In this document: in pieces, positions 59,151-64,000 of the stretch
Layout of the letters: every line of letters starts with the position of its first letter
Numbering within the stretch: position 1 is the first letter of the stretch
Origin: Coenobita brevimanus
Taxonomy: Eukaryota > Arthropoda > Malacostraca > Decapoda > Coenobitidae
DNA: 64,000 nt
Reading direction: 5' to 3'
Assembly (NCBI GenBank): GCA_032717465.1
Contig: CM064732.1
Span: forward strand, 24,626,729-24,690,728
Notes under the pieces: generated by a model
Told to the model about the DNA's origin: nothing
The model's input: only the letters and a program-made list of their open reading frames with translations
Databases searched by the model: none
Program-made: the position numbers and the translations under genes

Positions 59151-60402
59151 CCACGTTACTGCTCAAAAGAGGAGCTCCATCATGAGAATTTAAGTTACCC
59201 CTCAAAGCTGGTTCAGTTAACTCAGTTAAAGAATTCTGGGAACTCTCAAGAGTGGACACTAGACCAATTGACTGAATATTTAAAGACTCCTTTTTGTTCA
59301 CATCACGCTGTCTCCTGAAACATTTCTCCGTAGTATGACCAAGCTTACTACAATAAGTACATTTACTTTTCTGAAGTCTAGAGGTGAAGCTGGTATTTAC
59401 TTCCAGAGAAACATCATCCTTTTTCTCTTTCCTGTTACCTGTACTCTGAGTAGAGGCAACGTACTTACTCTCAGCTTTCCCTTTTTCTTTAGAATATCTC
59501 TTGTGAGTGAGAACATATTCATCAGCTAAAACTGCAGCATCAGACAAATTATCTATTCTTTTCTCATCAAGATATAGGCTTACATCTTTATTAACACACC
59601 TCTTGAAGTCCTCCAGCAAAATCATCTGCTTAAATTTACCAAAATCAGAATCCACATTCTTAGAATTTAACCACTGCTCTAACAGATCTTCTTTGATTTT
59701 TGCATACTCAACATGGGATTGCTTATCTTGCTTGTAAGTTGTCCTAAATTTTACTCTATAGGCTTCAGGAACAAGCTCATAGGCCTTAAGAATCAAGCTC
59801 TTAACTACATCATAATTATCAGATTGATCCTGAGGCAAAGATGCATAAGTTACTTGAGCTTTACCGGTGAGAACAGTTTGAAGGAGTACTGACCAATACT
59901 CCTTGGGCCAATTAAAACCTGTAGCTACCCTCTCAAACAACTGAAAATACTTTCTTAAATCAGATTCATTAAAAGGAGGGACAAGTTTAACATTTTTAGC
60001 CACATCAAAATCATCAGAGCTAGATGATCCAGTTCCACCTTGTTTCATGCGATACTCATGGTCTGCCTGAATCCTGGCAAGTTCAATTTGTGCCTGTATC
60101 TGTGCCTCCTGAATACGAGCATTTGCCTGAAATTCAGCCTCCTTAGCTTTTGCCTCCTGCAGGGCTAGCTGTAACTTAGCTAATTCAATCTGCGTTTGCT
60201 CATTTGGAGGAGTTACATTAAACAAGCTTTCATTAATCATGTCAACAATTTGATCTTTAGAATGATGAGAGCGAACAGCAATTCCCAATTGTTGAGCAAC
60301 AAGCTTAAGTTCATTCTTTGTTCTGTTCTCTACATCACACACTGTTTGCACATTTGACAAAAAATCTTTGGCTTCATCAAGTGTAGTAATAGTAGACATC
60401 AT
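59026..60402 (-). CDS. Gypsy-2 Gag
   Basis: The ATG at 60402 (Met-Met-Ser-Thr) is preferred to the upstream in-frame Met at 60429. Length about 458 codons. N-terminal helical, SAP-like segment (TKNELKLVAQQLGIAVRSHH), a coiled coil (IELAKLQLALQEAKAKEAEF to ADHEYRMKQ), a capsid-like region (YFQLFERVATGFNWPKEYW ... LILKAYELVPEAYRVKFR) and a zinc knuckle CTYCSKLGHTTEKC (59361 down to 59320). After about 59150 the frame leaves the Pol frame; a single-base change there probably broke an originally continuous Gag-Pol. The Gypsy-1 capsid has the same YELRPEAYR-like signature. Confidence 0.85.
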   Translation of the reverse strand: MMSTITTLDEAKDFLSNVQTVCDVENRTKNELKLVAQQLGIAVRSHHSKDQIVDMINESLFNVTPPNEQTQIELAKLQLALQEAKAKEAEFQANARIQEAQIQAQIELARIQADHEYRMKQGGTGSSSSDDFDVAKNVKLVPPFNESDLRKYFQLFERVATGFNWPKEYWSVLLQTVLTGKAQVTYASLPQDQSDNYDVVKSLILKAYELVPEAYRVKFRTTYKQDKQSHVEYAKIKEDLLEQWLNSKNVDSDFGKFKQMILLEDFKRCVNKDVSLYLDEKRIDNLSDAAVLADEYVLTHKRYSKEKGKAESKYVASTQSTGNRKEKKDDVSLEVNTSFTSRLQKSKCTYCSKLGHTTEKCFRRQRDVNKKESLNIQSIGLVSTLESSQNSLTELTEPALRGNLNSHDGAPLLSSNVVTLSRVHVLISCLMVLSVLWTVMTGNQLKYIVIQVLANPLC

Positions 60403-60447
60403 GAATAAGTAACAGTCACAAAATATCAAACAATATCCTTATGATAA

Positions 60448-60478
60448 TGTCCTGAATATCCTGATGAGAGGTCGCCAA
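60448..60478 (-). promoter_or_regulatory. Gypsy-2 primer-binding site region
   Basis: On minus, the LTR end ...cgtaaca is followed by a short taaat spacer and ttggcgacctctcatcagg, matching Gypsy-1 position for position. Confidence 0.65.
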
Positions 60479-60483
60479 ATTTA

Positions 60484-61677
<1,194 letters not shown>

Positions 61678-61681
61678 GTAC

Positions 61682-61712
<31 letters not shown>
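61678..61712. repeat. (AGT)n microsatellite
   Basis: Eleven uninterrupted tag units. Confidence 0.93.
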
Positions 61713-62400
61713 TGAAGCAAAGTTGTCCCAGTCTGTCTGGCCGAGTAGATACATCAACTGCAGGCAAGTAACCAACCCTGCAGGGCTATCCAGTGCAGTG
61801 AAGAAATAATTCCTGGTGGAGACAGCGCCTCACCACAGCATGTCGCGGGGAAGAGTGTGGAAGCTTGATTTCTGGACGACCGCCACGTTTGCATTTCTCC
61901 ACACAAGATAACAGGGCCATCATACGTGGCTCCACATCACCCAGTTATTTGGTTATATGGCCGACACTCTGCGTTGTAAGTGGGTCCCATGTTTATAGAA
62001 AACCGTTCGGCGTCTTGTCACTTATTGTAGAGTCACCTAGGGAAGAAGTTGGCAGCACTACACCAAGTGAGTGGATGATGGTCTCCTCCACCTACCATTC
62101 GGGGCAAATGGGTTAAACTTATCACTACAGGGCCATGAAAACTCCAATATCTTCACCCAACCTACCCCAGCCCCATCATAAAAATAGCTCCTGACTCACC
62201 ATTCACCATTGATATCATTATCACTGATATAATTCTCAGCAATATCCTTACCGTCACTCTTATTACCATTTTCAGTACAACAAATGTGGCCACTATCGCC
62301 ATTACATCTGTACTGTACATGTATCCTCTTCACCACCACCACTAACACCATCACCACCACCATCATTGCAACAACAATTTTAGTTAACCGTACTGCGATC
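61713..62400. other. No gene seen
   Basis: An 83-codon plus frame at 61865-62116 has no recognisable family. The stretch from 62320 is cac/cat-rich. Confidence 0.45.
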
Positions 62401-62495
62401 ATAAATAAACAACAACTGCGCTACTACTACTGCTACTGCAATTACTACTACCACTACTTCTACTACGACTACTACTACTACTACTACTACTACTA
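62401..62495. repeat. (ACT)n trinucleotide tract
   Basis: Imperfect ctactac repeats with a perfect core at about 62466-62493. Confidence 0.9.
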
Positions 62496-62699
62496 ACAAT
62501 AAAATAATTACCATCCCATCCACAACTTCCGTTAACAAATATACTACCACCGTTCCCAGGCGCATTAAATCTGAACTTTTGACCCAGAATTTCAACTCGT
62601 TTAGTAATATATAGTTCAAAACGTATGGCTTCGCCATGAAACTAATTAAATTCTCTATTACTGCTTTTTCAACAACAACTCGAATATGCATGAGTTTTG

Positions 62700-63080
62700 G
62701 TCGTGATTTTAAGACAAAGGGATGGGAGTGTGGTAGGGAGGTAAAAAGGAAGAGAAGGGAATGTTAGTGTGGGATAATGGGAGAATGGAAGGGAGGAGGA
62801 TGGGATAATAGAAGAAAAGAAGAAAGGAGAAACTAAAGAAGAGGGGGCGGGAGAGAGGAATGGAGGAGAAAGGAAAAGTAAAAGAGAGGAAGGGATTGGA
62901 AATGGAAAGGAGGAAGCATGGGAAGAGGGACAGTGAGGCTATGCGTGAAGAGGGGAATAGGGGAAAGAAAGGGTAAAGGGAGAAATCAAAATTGGAGAGA
63001 AGGAAGAGAGTGGAATGAGAATATGAAAGAAAGGAATGACAGAAGAGGAGGAGAGGAGAAAGGGAAAGACAAGGAATATG
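62700..63080. repeat. Polypurine-rich tract
   Basis: About 380 bp with very few pyrimidines on plus (gaagggaggagg-type). The long minus frame across it is compositional. Confidence 0.75.
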
Positions 63081-63304
63081 AACTATGAATGAAGGCAGGA
63101 AGAAGTGAAGATCATAATCATGGTCATCATTATTAATGATATATTTTCCAAAAACGCAGGGGTCGGAGGGATCCAGAAAATGTAATCTAGGGGAACTGTC
63201 AACAGAATTTCGTGATATGGTAAGCATATCGTTGAACTCATCATTCAAGCTTTCGACATTCTCAGTTTTACCTCACAAGCCAAGCGATCCACACAAATTG
63301 CTTC

Positions 63305-63450
63305 ATGATGGCTGTGGGACTGCCAAATTAAACAGGTACAATTACAGTTGATGGATGCATCCTAAAATTCTTTGAGATATGATGGCTGTGGGACTGCCTA
63401 ATTAAACAGATACGATAATAGTTGATGGGTACATCATAAAATTCTTAGAG
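63305..63450. repeat. Tandem duplication, 74-bp period
   Basis: atgatggctgtgggactgcc and following bases to ttctttgag recur at 63305 and 63379 with about 9 differences. Confidence 0.88.
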
Positions 63451-64000
63451 TTGGCTGAAGATCATGGCCGCACAAAGAGATGCTTCTGTGTAGAAAAAAG
63501 AAAAAGAAGAAGAGAGAATTTGGAGAGCCACGAATAACAAAAAAAATGGAAATAGTAAGTACGAGAAACTGAAAAAGAGTGAAAAAAAAAAATGACGGAA
63601 GGGGGGAGGGAGACTGAACAGTAAGGTGAAGGTGAATGAAGAGATGAGAGATATGGTGAGAGCGGTTAGGCGAGTGAGAGGGTAAAGGCTCGGAGAGGAA
63701 GGGGAGAGAGAGCAGCTGAAAGATAAGCGAGAAGCAAGATGAAGGGGAAGACAAGAGAAGAGAGTGAAAGAGATGAGAGGTTAAGCAGGCGAAAAGGAAG
63801 ACGAAAGGGAAGAGAACATGATGTAAGGATTGAGAGGTTAGGTTGACGGGAGGGAAGGTAAACGAGGAGAGTGGTTGTAAGGGTTGAGGTGTTATGTAGG
63901 TGGTAGGGAAGGTCAAGGAGAGGAGTAGAGGGTGCAGGAGGCAGGTGGGTGGGAGAGAAGGTGAATGGGAAGAGGAGAGGGTGAGCGGGTTGAAAGCTTT
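63451..64000. repeat. Polypurine-rich tract with loose ~53-bp repeats
   Basis: G/A-rich on plus. From about 63850, a phrase like gggaaggtaaacgaggagag recurs near 63855, 63907 and 63957. The tract runs to the window edge. Confidence 0.6.

Noticed and set aside
62709..63248. 179-codon minus ORF with hydrophobic stretches
   Set aside because: Complement of a polypurine tract; same artefact.

Overview
The window looks like intergenic DNA from a repeat-rich animal genome. I think a decapod crustacean is most likely: it combines very dense di- and trinucleotide microsatellites, many decayed non-LTR retrotransposon families, Ty3/Gypsy elements, a Tc1/mariner-like DNA transposon and TTAA-flanked elements. 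That assignment is inference from composition and repeat content. I found no host protein-coding gene, rRNA, authentic tRNA or CRISPR array. Nearly every long open frame belongs to a transposable element or is a low-complexity shadow.

Layout. 1-2.9 kb: trinucleotide tracts, a 43-48 bp minisatellite, an (AT)n tract and a GC-richer block with a 24-bp minisatellite. 2.88-5.88 kb: decayed plus-strand LINE (family F1, endonuclease + reverse transcriptase). 6.46-10.73 kb: minus-strand F1 LINE with a 439-codon open RT, split by a 1901-bp DNA transposon (TIRs, TA target duplication, IS630/Tc1/mariner-type transposase with unusually long D-E spacing). 11.4-14.6 kb: minus-strand LINE of a Jockey/CR1-like family (F3). 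16.1-16.4 kb: Tc1-like transposase N-terminus relic. 18.7-22.8 kb: another minus-strand F1 LINE, split by a 1172-bp TIR element. 22.85-30.34 kb: Gypsy-1, a complete plus-strand Ty3/Gypsy element. 30.4-36.5 kb: fragments of four LINEs. 37-39 kb: microsatellites and local duplications. 39.1-41.4 kb: minus-strand CR1-like LINE. 41.4-42.1 kb: a decayed array of about 135-bp units. 42.8-53.9 kb: microsatellites, possible SINEs, an RT fragment, a retroelement protease relic and TTAA-flanked elements. 54.07-61.28 kb: Gypsy-2, minus strand, carrying a TTAA-flanked element in one LTR. 61.3-64 kb: microsatellites and purine-rich DNA.

Most notable system. Gypsy-1 and Gypsy-2 are related Ty3/Gypsy elements whose polyprotein order is Gag-protease-integrase-RT(-RNase H). 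Integrase upstream of RT is the Ty1/copia order, and within Ty3/Gypsy it is known from the Gmr1 group first described in deuterostomes. Both elements sit inside (AT)n microsatellites, share TGTTAC...GTAACA termini and share a primer-binding region, so they may target AT repeats. Gypsy-2 has lost the RT catalytic motif and RNase H.

The insertions can be ordered. F1 LINE copies are the oldest layer. DNA transposons landed in them, and Gypsy-1 landed in the (AT)n tract next to a LINE. Gypsy-2 landed in another (AT)n tract, and a TTAA element later entered one of its LTRs. Boundaries and identities are by eye.
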